Assembly: GCA_002315975.1 (NCBI GenBank)
Contig: DCIK01000006.1
Coordinates: 1-63,836 of the forward strand
From: Clostridiales bacterium UBA1728
GTDB taxonomy: Bacteria; Bacillota; Clostridia; Oscillospirales; Oscillospiraceae
Length of the DNA stretch: 63,836 bases
Direction of reading: 5' to 3'
Each line of letters opens with the position of its first letter. Position 1 is the first letter of the stretch. This document shows positions 24,171-32,277 of the stretch, piece after piece. Position numbers and translations under genes: made by a program. The notes beneath the pieces were generated by a model. It searched no databases, was not told the DNA's origin, and saw only the letters and a list, made by a program, of their open reading frames with translations.

Positions 24171-24234
24171 TTCAGATATCTGAAAGATCAGATGTGTTTT
24201 ATATATTATATATCGTCTGTAAGTGTTAAGTCAA
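24171..24234 (-). promoter_or_regulatory. Promoter and palindromic operator of the GtrII-like gene
   Basis: On the minus strand TTGACT (24234-24229), an 18-base spacer and TATAAT (24210-24205). Between the transcription start and the ATG lies TTCAGATATCTGAA (24171-24184), a perfect 14-bp palindrome placed as a repressor roadblock site would be. Confidence 0.6.
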
Positions 24235-24394
24235 GAGCAGGCGTTTGCGATTTCTATCGCTTTTACAGTGTTGCAGCAGATTTGAGTCTGAGAGATTGGA
24301 AAAAGCGGTCACAGTTTATCTGACGAAGCGCCTCAGTCGCCATTGGTAGCATATCGCAGTACAAACGATTTCTACCGGCCTGTCCCCATGATGC

Positions 24395-24435
24395 AAAACG
24401 CCCCTGTGTCAGAGAGAGTGACACAGGGGCGTTTT
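24395..24435 (-). terminator. Terminator after the zinc-finger peptide gene
   Basis: AAAACGCCCCTGTGTCA pairs with TGACACAGGGGCGTTTT around GAGAGAG. It ends the NAT-peptide transcript. The 160 bases between it and the GtrII promoter show no gene. Confidence 0.8.
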
Positions 24436-24451
24436 GAGTTGTTTTCGGCTT

Positions 24452-24616
24452 TCAGCCCTCATTTCCGTGAACTTCGGCGATGTGGAGATTGAGATAATCA
24501 ATGCCTGAAAAGACTCTGGAGCAATAGGGGCACTGTCTTTGGGTGCTGCCGCCACCGGAAACCTTCTCCAGCTTCTCTTCCTTCACTTCGTTTTCCTTTT
24601 TCGTTTCTTCGTTCAT
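24452..24616 (-). CDS. 54-aa peptide: double-glycine leader plus C2H2 zinc finger
   Basis: The ORF starts after an excellent ribosome-binding site (GAAGGAGG, 8 bases before ATG). Residues 1-22 are a charged helix ending EEKLEKVSGG, resembling the LSxxELxxIxGG leaders cut by C39 peptidase-ABC exporters. Residues 29-50 are a canonical zinc finger: Cys29, Cys32, Phe36, Leu42, His45 and His50, that is C-x2-C-x3-F-x5-L-x2-H-x4-H. It lies 52 bases after the arylamine N-acetyltransferase gene on the same strand and ends at a terminator. I know no named family. It could be a secreted peptide, a ribosomally made and modified peptide precursor, or a small intracellular DNA/RNA-binding protein. Confidence 0.75.
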   Translation of the reverse strand: MNEETKKENEVKEEKLEKVSGGGSTQRQCPYCSRVFSGIDYLNLHIAEVHGNEG

Positions 24617-24668
24617 GGAATAATCCTCCTTCTATATATCGGGGATACCTGACACACCCCCGTACAAT

Positions 24669-25481
24669 TTACGGATTCACATACGCCTCATCCTTCAGGC
24701 CGAAGACCTCCCAGAGCACCTTTTCGAGCTCTTCGGGCTTGATCTCCGTCTCGGTGCGGACGCTGCCGCGCTTTACCACGAGGGTGGTGCCGTTGTTCAG
24801 ATTTGTGTAGCCCTCGCTGGTGCGCTGAGCCACGGAAATCTGGGTGGAAAAGGCATGGGTGGGGGCGGAGCACATGATGTTGCCGGGGATAAAGTCGTCG
24901 TTCATAAAGGCCACCGGCATAAAGCGCAGGACGGTCAGCTCCTCCTCACTGCCGGCGTGGACGCCCGCTGCGGAGTGGAGGCGTTTGAGCTCCATCCAGC
25001 CCTCTTCCTTCTCCTCGATCCAGTAGGTCTCGTTGTGGAGGGACTGGCGGCGCTCGGAGAACTCCACTGCAAAGGGTGCCATGCCCCTGCCCAGCGCCAC
25101 ATCCATGAAGTAGCGCTTTCCCTCCAGCCGCACCACGGTGCCCCGGTGGAGGCAGGGACGCAGCGTGCCGGTATTCAGCCGGCAGTGGACGGAGAAGGCA
25201 TCGTAGCCCAGATCCCGCAGCAGGCAGACAAAGAGGCCATTGGACTCAAAGCAGTAGCCGCCCCGGCGGTGCTCCACGATCTTTTCATAGAGATGCGCCG
25301 TAGAAAGGGAGATCGGATGATGCCAGAGACTCAGGTCCAGACTTTCAAAGGGGACAGAGGTCTGGTGGCACCAGACAAGCTTCTGAAGATTTTCAAGGTC
25401 CGGTGCGGTGAAATCCTCGCAGCCGATACGCTTGAGATAGGCGTTCATATCCGGAATGTGATCGTAGTAAATTTCTTCCAT
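24669..25481 (-). CDS. Arylamine N-acetyltransferase
   Basis: This 270-aa protein has the NAT pattern: PFESLDLSLWHH, then RRGGYCFESNGLF with the catalytic Cys, then the histidine of CLHRGTVV and an Asp in YFMDVALGRG completing the Cys-His-Asp triad. NATs transfer acetyl from acetyl-CoA to aromatic amines or hydrazines. In biosynthetic settings, NAT-like enzymes also form amide bonds. The ribosome-binding site is AGGAGAG. The downstream zinc-finger peptide appears co-transcribed, which raises the question of a shared function. Confidence 0.88.
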   Translation of the reverse strand: MEEIYYDHIPDMNAYLKRIGCEDFTAPDLENLQKLVWCHQTSVPFESLDLSLWHHPISLSTAHLYEKIVEHRRGGYCFESNGLFVCLLRDLGYDAFSVHCRLNTGTLRPCLHRGTVVRLEGKRYFMDVALGRGMAPFAVEFSERRQSLHNETYWIEEKEEGWMELKRLHSAAGVHAGSEEELTVLRFMPVAFMNDDFIPGNIMCSAPTHAFSTQISVAQRTSEGYTNLNNGTTLVVKRGSVRTETEIKPEELEKVLWEVFGLKDEAYVNP

Positions 25482-25702
25482 GGCGTTCTCTCCTTTATTT
25501 TTATGAATCTCAGTATAACAGGCCTTCCGACCCTTTGCAAGGAGCGAATTTTACCCTTTGCGCAGCCCGCTTCCGCTTTTCCTCCTCCGAGGCAATCATT
25601 TGCTTGTGCTGTCTGTTTTTCCTTGCAAAGCATTTTGGATTATGATAAGATTCTCACAATCATTTTCCGGTCTGGGTATTATCCGGTGAAAGGTCGTAGC
25701 TT

Positions 25703-27223
25703 ATGTCTGAAAAACGCAAACCGCTCTCGCCTGTTGTGATCTGCAGCGCTATTTATGTTCTCGCGCTGCTGATCTTTTCCTCCTCCACCAGTCCTCTATA
25801 CGGCTCAAAATTTTTAAGCAGTGACTCCGCTCTGTTCATGCTCTTCGGCAAGGGAATCACGCTGGGCTATACCCCCTATGTTGACTTTTTCGACCACAAG
25901 GGCCCTATTCTCTTTTTCATTGAGGCTCTCGGCGTTTCTTTGGGCCGGTACGGAGTCTGGCTGCTGCAGTGTCTGTTCGGCATCGCCGGCATAAGCTGCT
26001 TTTATGCGCTCTGGACGCTTCTCCCCTCGGCCACTTACACCGACTCCGTTTCCAAAAGTTTCTTTGTCCCCTTTCTGTCGGCTCTGTCCGTTTTCATGAC
26101 CCTGTTTGACCGCGGCAACCTGACAGAAGAGTTCTCGGTTCCCTTTATCGCACTCTCCATGCTGCTGTTTGTGAAATACTGCGTTGCCTCCGAAAGCGAG
26201 GGGAAGCATCCTCCCCTCTATGCCTTTATTTACGGACTTTGCTTTTCCGCGCTCGCCTTCATCCGCATCAACAACGCCGTAAGCATATGTGCGCTCATTC
26301 TGGTGATCGGTGTCCGGCTTCTGCGGCGCAGGGAATACGCGAATTTCTTTGCCAATTTCCTCTGCGGTATTCTGGGTATCCTGACGGTAGCCCTCCCCCT
26401 GTGCCTCTATTTTTACCGGCGGGATGCCCTGATGGAGATGATAAACGGCACCTTTATCCACAATTTCAAGTATGTGTCCAGCCTGGATAATGTCACACCG
26501 CTTTCCTTCCTGCGCAGTGTTTCCGGCTACGGTCTTGTGGATTTAGCCAAGGAGATTCTGCACTCTGCCATCGTCCTGCGCTATATGCCTCTGCTGCTCA
26601 GCGCCCTTTTGTGGCTTCGGAATCTGCGCCGCATAAAGGGAAGCGGTGCTTCCCTTACCCCGCTCGATTACGGCGTTCTGCTCATGCTGGTCTGCAATCT
26701 GCTGAATCTGCTGATCTCCAGCGCCTTTCCCCACTATTTTGCCATCAGCGTTCCGGTGTTCCTTTTCTCCGCTCTCTGCTACGGTGATTTCGCCGCCACC
26801 GGGCGGAAGAAAACCATCACGGTTCTGGTTCTTCTCTGCTTTGGCGTTTACAATCTCGGAAATCTCTATTCCATCTCGCGGGGGTATCGCATATACCGAG
26901 CAGAACGCACGGTGGTCGAGGCCGATTTAGAGCAGATTCCTGCCGATGAGCGCACAGCGGTGATCGGCTTTGATATTCCCACCCGCTTTTATCTCTATGC
27001 GGATCTCTTCCCCTGCTACAAATATTGCGTCAATCAGTCATGGTTTTCTGAGGCGAATACGCAGGTCAACGAAGATTTTCTGGCCTTTCTGAAGAGCGAT
27101 AAGCCAAAATGGCTTCTGACAAACCCTGACATTGGCAACGATGCCGTGGCTCAGATTGCGCAGGATGACTATTCTCTGATACTCGAAGACGAATACATCC
27201 GAATATATCGTCTGGCAGAATAA
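25703..27223 (+). CDS. Multi-pass GT-C-type glycosyltransferase-like protein
   Basis: The 506-aa protein has about ten or eleven membrane helices. The first loop holds SSDSALFMLFGKGITLGYT and then a DFFDHKGP motif. An early acidic residue followed by D-x-K-P/G is typical of ArnT/PMT-like GT-C enzymes that use polyprenyl-phosphate sugars. A small soluble C-terminal part follows. The acceptor is unknown. It is followed by a very strong terminator and is not in an operon. It is clearly a different subfamily from the GtrII-like protein. Confidence 0.72.
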   Translation: MSEKRKPLSPVVICSAIYVLALLIFSSSTSPLYGSKFLSSDSALFMLFGKGITLGYTPYVDFFDHKGPILFFIEALGVSLGRYGVWLLQCLFGIAGISCFYALWTLLPSATYTDSVSKSFFVPFLSALSVFMTLFDRGNLTEEFSVPFIALSMLLFVKYCVASESEGKHPPLYAFIYGLCFSALAFIRINNAVSICALILVIGVRLLRRREYANFFANFLCGILGILTVALPLCLYFYRRDALMEMINGTFIHNFKYVSSLDNVTPLSFLRSVSGYGLVDLAKEILHSAIVLRYMPLLLSALLWLRNLRRIKGSGASLTPLDYGVLLMLVCNLLNLLISSAFPHYFAISVPVFLFSALCYGDFAATGRKKTITVLVLLCFGVYNLGNLYSISRGYRIYRAERTVVEADLEQIPADERTAVIGFDIPTRFYLYADLFPCYKYCVNQSWFSEANTQVNEDFLAFLKSDKPKWLLTNPDIGNDAVAQIAQDDYSLILEDEYIRIYRLAE

Positions 27224-27247
27224 GCACAGGAAAAAAGGTCTGTACTG

Positions 27248-27303
27248 AAAGAGTCTGCCCTTGCGTCCCTTCATGAGGCTTCGCAAGGGCAGACTCTTTT
27301 TCT
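27248..27303 (+). terminator. Strong terminator after the GT-C gene
   Basis: An 18-bp perfect stem (27248-27265 with 27282-27299) is followed by TTTTTCT on the plus strand. Confidence 0.85.
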
Positions 27304-27306
27304 GCG

Positions 27307-27382
27307 CTTATACTGATATCTGATAAGAAGACAAAGATTTGTGAGGAAAAATTATCTGATTTCTATCAGGGGTTAGTATAAG
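27307..27382 (+). repeat. CTTATACT...AGTATAAG repeat, short copy
   Basis: Ends CTTATACT and AGTATAAG, with inner CTGATA and TATCAG, form inverted termini; the middle is AGAAGACAAAGATTTG. Two related copies lie at 30212-30376 (long) and 54292-54352 (short, inverted). Confidence 0.75.
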
Positions 27383-27412
27383 ATCCAGACTCTTCGGATT
27401 TTTCAATGGCCT

Positions 27413-27441
27413 TTGACAAGCGGGGAAAAAGCTGATACACT
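27413..27441 (+). promoter_or_regulatory. Promoter of the XRE regulator
   Basis: TTGACA (27413-27418), a 17-base spacer and TACACT (27436-27441). Confidence 0.7.
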
Positions 27442-27468
27442 GGGAAAAAACCAAGGGAGGAACAAAGT

Positions 27469-27993
27469 ATGGCAAACAAAGTCGGGCCCCTGATGAAAGA
27501 GGCGCGTACAGCGGCAGGGCTTACCCAGGAGCAGCTGGCGAAAAAGCTCACGGGCGTTTCCGCCTCCGAGCTCAGCAGGGCCGAGCGGGGGGAGCTGGAG
27601 CTGAGCCAGAGCGTACTGCGGGAGATCGCCAGAGCCACCGGCGTGACCCAGAGCTCTCTCATCAACGCCGCTAAAGAATCCACCTACAAATCCGCTAAGA
27701 CCACTGCGGCCAAAACCGCCGCCAAAAAGACCGACAGCAACAGCTTAAAACTCAGCGCCGCGGAAAAGAAGCTGGTGGAGGCCTACCGCGCTGCCGACGC
27801 CAACGCAAAGAAGACTGCCCTGAGCATTCTCAAGGGCGAGCCTCTGGACACGGCCACCATACTCTCCTCGGTTCTGAGCAATGTATCCGAGTCCTCCGGC
27901 AAGGACAGCGGCCTGCTGGGTAATCTGCTGGGCGGCAATGCCGGCGGCAGCGAGCTGCTGGAGGGTTTGCTGAGCGGACTGGGGAAGAAATAA
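27469..27993 (+). CDS. XRE-family regulator with long linker and Gly-rich tail
   Basis: The 174-aa protein has a Cro/C1 helix-turn-helix (residues about 8-65), an Ala-Lys-Thr-rich linker (about 70-95) and a Leu-Gly-Ser-rich C-terminal segment (LLGNLLGGNAGGSELLEGLL) that may mediate oligomerisation. Targets are unknown. It has its own promoter and an AAGGGAGG ribosome-binding site. Its terminator carries a palindromic repeat inside the loop. Confidence 0.8.
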   Translation: MANKVGPLMKEARTAAGLTQEQLAKKLTGVSASELSRAERGELELSQSVLREIARATGVTQSSLINAAKESTYKSAKTTAAKTAAKKTDSNSLKLSAAEKKLVEAYRAADANAKKTALSILKGEPLDTATILSSVLSNVSESSGKDSGLLGNLLGGNAGGSELLEGLLSGLGKK

Positions 27994-28154
27994 AAAAGCA
28001 GGACTATAAAAAGCTGTCATTGCGAAAGCGTCCGCAGACTGGTGTGGCAATCCGTCTCCTTTTCTGCAAATATGCAGTAGTTCAGGAGAAAACGGATTGC
28101 CACATCGCTTTGCGGCTCGCAATGACAGGCTTATTACGCGAGTCCTGCTTTTTC
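27992..28154 (+). terminator. Terminator of the XRE gene with a repeat inserted in its loop
   Basis: AAAAAAGCAGGACT (27992-28005) pairs with AGTCCTGCTTTTT (28141-28153). Between the arms sits the 113-bp palindromic element at 28015-28127. Both arms are next to gene ends (27993 plus and 28160 minus), so it may end transcripts from both sides. Confidence 0.7.
28015..28127. repeat. TGTCATTGCG palindromic repeat, copy 1
   Basis: It begins TGTCATTGCGA and ends TCGCAATGACA, with inner arms GTGGCAATCCG and CGGATTGCCAC. This is a widespread bacterial intergenic palindrome type. A second full copy is at 36631-36744 and a fragment near 9098. Confidence 0.85.
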
Positions 28155-28159
28155 TATGT

Positions 28160-28735
28160 TCACTTGCCGCCGAAGCCGCCCATGCTGAAGCTCACAGTAG
28201 AGGCGGTTCCGTCGCTGCCGATGGTGACGGTGACGGTGCTGCCCACGGTAATCATGGCCGCGCTCAACTCAAAGCCGCCATCGGGCATATTCCCGCCTTC
28301 GGGCTTTTCGGGACGCTCCGCGCCTTCCGGCATTTCTGCGCCCTCCGGCAGCTCACCGCCGTCGGGCATCTCGGGGCGCTCGCCGCCCTCCGGCAGCTCC
28401 ATTCCCTCGGGCATAGCGGGCTTCTCGCCCTCCGTCGTTGCAGCGGGGTCAAAGTCGCCCTCCGGCTTTTCGGGCATCTCCGCCCCCTCGGGCATTTCGG
28501 GACGCTCGCCGCCGTCAAAGCTGCCGCCGGGCATTTCCGGCATGGACATGGTGTAGGCGGTGGCATCGGTGACGGTGAAGCTGTAGTCGCTGCCGTCAAC
28601 GGTGAGGGTGATCTTGCTGCCGTCCACGGATTTCACCGTGCCGGTATACTCTCCGGCGGGCGTGGTCTTTTCCCCGCAGGCAGCGAAGCTCAGGAGCATG
28701 GCCAGCGCCATCAGAATCGAAACGGTTTTCTTCAA
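28160..28735 (-). CDS. Lipoprotein with Pro-Glu-Gly-Met repeats
   Basis: This 191-aa protein has a signal peptide and lipobox (FAAC, lipidated Cys at about residue 20), a short beta-rich domain with an SVDGSKITLTVDG segment, then about 90 residues of degenerate EMPEGxE / RPEMPEG repeats, and a Gly-rich beta end. The repeats may span the cell wall or form an extended acidic surface region. Function is unknown. The ribosome-binding site is AAAGGAG. Element B lies directly upstream in the same orientation and forms the probable leader of its mRNA. Confidence 0.75.
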   Translation of the reverse strand: MKKTVSILMALAMLLSFAACGEKTTPAGEYTGTVKSVDGSKITLTVDGSDYSFTVTDATAYTMSMPEMPGGSFDGGERPEMPEGAEMPEKPEGDFDPAATTEGEKPAMPEGMELPEGGERPEMPDGGELPEGAEMPEGAERPEKPEGGNMPDGGFELSAAMITVGSTVTVTIGSDGTASTVSFSMGGFGGK

Positions 28736-28764
28736 TGCAGAATCTCCTTTTCAGCACTTTTATT

Positions 28765-28990
28765 TATTCGATTGTAAAACTCCGTTTTACAATCGAGAAA
28801 AGACACTCGCGCTTATCGCGGCGGCAGAGCCGCCTTGGTCGGCGCGAGGGCGCACCAATAGAGTGCGCCTCAGGGTATTTTCAATCGGGCAAAGCCCGAT
28901 TGAAAATGATTTAAATCTTTTGCGAGCTTCGGCTCGCAAACTCTGCGAGGCTAACGAAATAAATCTGGTATGCACTTTTACAATTGACTA
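28765..28990 (-). mobile_element. Covarying-hairpin element, complete copy B
   Basis: It is 226 bp with terminal repeats TAGTCAATTGTAAAAG and GTTTTACAATCGAATA (minus strand). It is flanked exactly by a perfect 12-bp direct repeat AGCACTTTTATT (28753-28764 and 28991-29002), a target-site duplication. Distinctive stems are GATTTA/TAAATC, TCAATCGGGC/GCCCGATTGA and CTCGCGC/GCGCGAG. It is in sense orientation upstream of the repeat lipoprotein gene. Confidence 0.9.
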
Positions 28991-29081
28991 AGCACTTTTA
29001 TTGGTATGTGCGCACTATATTTCTCTTCGCTGAAGGATTCCTGAAAAGCGGACTACCTTTTCAGATTGTTTACAATCAGCC

Positions 29082-29110
29082 TTGCAATTCCCGCGCCGCT
29101 CCGCTATACT
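29082..29110 (+). promoter_or_regulatory. Promoter of the M24 peptidase gene
   Basis: TTGCAA (29082-29087), a 17-base spacer and TATACT (29105-29110). Confidence 0.7.
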
Positions 29111-29143
29111 GACGGTACATTAAAAAATACGGAGGCAATAGAG

Positions 29144-30214
29144 ATGAATCCAAATCGCATTGCGCGCGTCCTTGAAAAGATGAACGAGCAGGGGCTGGAC
29201 AGCCTCTTTCTCTGCGATATTCAGAGCATTCAGTACCTGACCGATCTGCTGGTCTACCCCGGTGAGCGGCTGTGGGCGCTGTGTCTTCGCAGCAGCGGCG
29301 AGCACGTTTTCTTCGCCAACCGTCTCTTCGGCGAGATCAGGGCCGACTACCCCGTCATCGTCATGGACGACACCGACGACATTATCTCCATCGTGGCCAA
29401 AGAGCTTGAGAGCAGCAGGCTCATGGGCGTGGATAAGGTTCTTGCTGCCCGCTGGCTGCTGCCGCTGATGGAGAAGAACGGCCACTGCCGCTTTGTGCTG
29501 GGCAGCGACTGCGTGGACGATGTCCGCGCCTGCAAGGACGAGGAGGAGAAGGAGCTCATGCGCGAGGCCTCCCGCATCAACGACGAGTGCATCGTGCTCC
29601 TTGCCCATTACCTCCACGAGGGCATCACCGAGGTGGAGGCCGCCGCCTATCTGGACAGGCTCTACGCCGAGCGGGGCTGCACCACCAGCTTTGAGTCCAT
29701 CGTGTCCTTCGGTGCCAACGGTGCCGACCCCCACCATGTCTGTGACGACACACCCCTGCGCCCCGGTGACGGCATCGTTATCGACATCGGCTGCAAGTAC
29801 AGGGGCTACTGCGCCGATATGACCCGCACCTATTTCTACAAGTACGCTCCCGCCGAGTATGCGGAGATTTACAACATCGTCCTCCGCGCCAACGAGGCCG
29901 CCGAGAAGTTCGTGAAGGCCGGGCAGCGGCTCTGCGACATTGATGCCACCGCCCGCGACATCATCGCCGACAAGGGCTACGGCGAGTACTTCACCCACCG
30001 GCTGGGTCACTTCATCGGCCGGGAGGTTCACGAAAAGGGCGATGTGAGCGCTGCCTGGAAAAGCACGGCCAAGGCCGGCAATGTGTTCTCCATCGAGCCG
30101 GGTATCTATCTTCCCGGAAAGTTCGGCGTCCGCATCGAGGATCTGGTGCTGGTCACCGAGGACGGCTGCGAGATTCTCAACCATGTAAGCAAGGAGCTCA
30201 CCGTACTGGGATAA
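29144..30214 (+). CDS. Xaa-Pro aminopeptidase-like M24 metallopeptidase
   Basis: This 356-aa protein has a creatinase-like N-terminal domain (residues about 1-125) and a pita-bread catalytic domain. Metal ligands are visible: Asp in VIDIGCKYRGY and CADMTRTY, His in HRLGHFIGREVHE, Glu in FSIEPGIY and Glu in VRIEDLVLV. It should remove N-terminal residues next to proline using two metal ions in the cytoplasm. The ATG at 29144 follows GGAGG, and the longer reading upstream overlaps the promoter. Confidence 0.92.
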   Translation: MNPNRIARVLEKMNEQGLDSLFLCDIQSIQYLTDLLVYPGERLWALCLRSSGEHVFFANRLFGEIRADYPVIVMDDTDDIISIVAKELESSRLMGVDKVLAARWLLPLMEKNGHCRFVLGSDCVDDVRACKDEEEKELMREASRINDECIVLLAHYLHEGITEVEAAAYLDRLYAERGCTTSFESIVSFGANGADPHHVCDDTPLRPGDGIVIDIGCKYRGYCADMTRTYFYKYAPAEYAEIYNIVLRANEAAEKFVKAGQRLCDIDATARDIIADKGYGEYFTHRLGHFIGREVHEKGDVSAAWKSTAKAGNVFSIEPGIYLPGKFGVRIEDLVLVTEDGCEILNHVSKELTVLG

Positions 30215-30376
30215 TACGAATTCCTGATAAGAAGACAAAGATTTGCGAGGAAAAATTGCGTCAGACGAGGCAAGCTTCGCAGAGCATAATGGAAATATAT
30301 GCTCAAGAAGCTTAACGAAGTATGGCGCAATTTTTACCGCAAAGATTGCCTGATTTCTATCAGGGGTTAGTATAAG
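30212..30376 (+). repeat. CTTATACT-family repeat, long copy
   Basis: It has the same ends as 27307-27382 (CTGATAAGAAGACAAAGATTTG on the left and GATTTCTATCAGGGGTTAG on the right), but with a central hairpin of about 85 bases whose outer stem is AAAAATTGCG/CGCAATTTTT. The short copies appear to have lost this centre. It starts over the last bases of the M24 gene. Confidence 0.8.
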
Positions 30377-30384
30377 GCAGCAAA

Positions 30385-30447
30385 AAGAGCTGTGTGAACC
30401 AGCGAGCGCACATATCTGTGCCAATCGCTGCACTTCACACAGCTCTT
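30385..30447 (-). terminator. Terminator of the symporter gene
   Basis: AAGAGCTGTGTGAA pairs with TTCACACAGCTCTT in the 74-bp gap between the long repeat and the symporter stop codon, with a short internal hairpin in the loop. Confidence 0.65.
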
Positions 30448-30450
30448 ATA

Positions 30451-32060
30451 TTATTCTTCACCACTCGCTTTTGCGATTTTCATGTTTCCCACATACATGG
30501 CGCAGAGGGTGCCGGCAACATGGGTGGCAGTACCGGGGAAGTCTATCAGCAGAGAAAGGCTGATGGCCACGGCCATATAGCTGGTGGGAATCCCCATCTG
30601 GGCGAAGAGGATTGCCAGCGCGGAAAGGGCTCCGCCGGGAACCGGAGGCCCGGTGACGGCCAGTGTAACAGAGAGCAAATAGAGACTCACTACCCACAGG
30701 GGCGTGAGCTCCACCCCGGCGTTCAGGCCGAAGCAAAGAACCGAAAAAAAGTAAAGTGCCGAGCCCGCGGGCTTACTCATGGTCTGCCCCAGCGGAAGGC
30801 CGAAATTGACCACCCGTTCCGGTATTCCGAAGCCCTCTCGGCAGCAATGATAGCTGCTGTCAAAGGCCGCGGCTGAGGAGGCCGTGCCCAGGGCAATGAG
30901 GAAAGCGGGCAGAATCTTCTTTACCAACGGGACAAAGGGCTCATGATAGCGCAGAGAGATGTTGCACAGGCAGATGAAAAGCCAGAGTATGCTGCACAGC
31001 AGCGTCAGCAGCAGAGGCGGATAGAGCGCGGACAGAGCGCGGACAGTTCCGAGACACTGGTGGTCATGACAAAATTAAAAACGCTCACAAAGACCAGAAG
31101 CGGCATCTGCTTGCCGATGGTATTCATGATCAGCTGCACCACCATGTTCAGTTGGGAGATGCCCCGGCACAGATCCGGCGCGGCATCTGCGTAGGCCAGC
31201 AGCGCCAGACCCAGGCACAGAGCCAGGAAAATGATCTGAATGGCGTTGCCCGTCCGGAAGGGCTCTACGATATTATCCGGCGCAAAGTCCAGCACCAGCT
31301 CCATCAGGCTCCTGAATCCCCCGGCAGCGTCCCGCATTGCGGAGGTACTCATGGGCAGGAACCAGACAAGCAGCAGCAGACCCAGCAGCGGGGCGCCTGC
31401 GCTTTGCAGCAGAAACTGGGAAATGAGCTTTTTCCCGGTTTTTCCAAGGGCTGCAAAATCCCCCATGCCGATGATTCCGCTGACAACGGCCAGAAAGATC
31501 AGCGGGCCGGAAATGGACTTCAGTATCCGCAGAAAGGTATCGAACACCGGGGTAATCAGATTCTCTGAGACGAAGGCGCCCATTTCAGGGGCACGGAAGC
31601 GCAGAAGCAGCGAGAGCAGCAGCGACGCAAAGAGACTGAGCACCACCGCCGAGGGCTTCCGGGGTTTATCTCTCTTGCAGAGCCGCAGAACATTGCAGCC
31701 GTTTTCATAGCGGTACTCGCAGAGCAGCCCCAGCGCCGTCAGCAGGTTGGGCGCATCGCTGACCGTTCCGTTCAGTGTGGATACCTCCCGGGGGTCCACA
31801 CGCCTGCCGGGTGCAGACAGCTTTAGGGAGGCACGGCCGAAAAAGCGCCTGGACTCACAGACACATTCGGTGTTGCTCCCCAGCTCCTCTGCCCAGATGC
31901 CCAGCACCTCCTCGGCGGTCAGCCGAAGACGCTGGATGTCGCTGCGAGGGGTATTGTTTTCAACCATGAAGTCCCATAGCCACTGACTCATGGCATCAAT
32001 GGAGCTCGCCGTAAGCTTGTAGCTGCGGCTGATCGTCTGTCTTTTCACGAATATAGGCAC
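30451..32060 (-). pseudogene. DAACS dicarboxylate/amino-acid symporter with N-terminal ATPase-like domain, frameshifted
   Basis: The first part (from 32060) starts at GTG with GGAGG nine bases upstream. It encodes a domain of about 100 aa resembling histidine-kinase/anti-sigma ATPases (RLRLTAEEVLGIWAEEL), then about 200 aa of sodium:dicarboxylate symporter helices, and stops near 31005. The rest continues in another frame (30451-30927, including PPVPGGALSAL and the SLLIDFPGTATHV block). Reading across with one of two identical 11-bp units (31023-31044) removed restores a continuous frame (SALYPPLLLTLLCSILWLF...). So the gene is broken by an 11-bp tandem duplication, or is switchable. Confidence 0.85.
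31023..31044. repeat. 11-bp tandem duplication causing a frameshift
   Basis: AGAGCGCGGAC occurs twice in direct tandem (31023-31033, 31034-31044) inside the symporter coding region. One unit is surplus by frame. Confidence 0.9.
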
Positions 32061-32277
32061 GGTCTCAGTCCTCCAATAAGTTTGTCGATATAGCGTAGTA
32101 TAACATACAAAAAAACAAATAACAAGCGCAGAAAGCGAAAAAGGCCATATGGCCTTCTGAGGACACGGAAAAATATCTTTTTTTCTTCCCATTTCCGCCT
32201 CGTTATGTTATAGTAGAGGCAATCAAGCTATTACCGTTTCTGCATCGGACATCAGCATTTTCTGAGGAGGTTTTTCT

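Noticed and set aside
22211..24435. The two near-identical CCCCTGTGTCA hairpins as ends of a transposon carrying the GtrII-like gene
   Set aside because: Each is placed and shaped as an intrinsic terminator, no transposase or target duplication is visible, and terminators are often copied in this genome.
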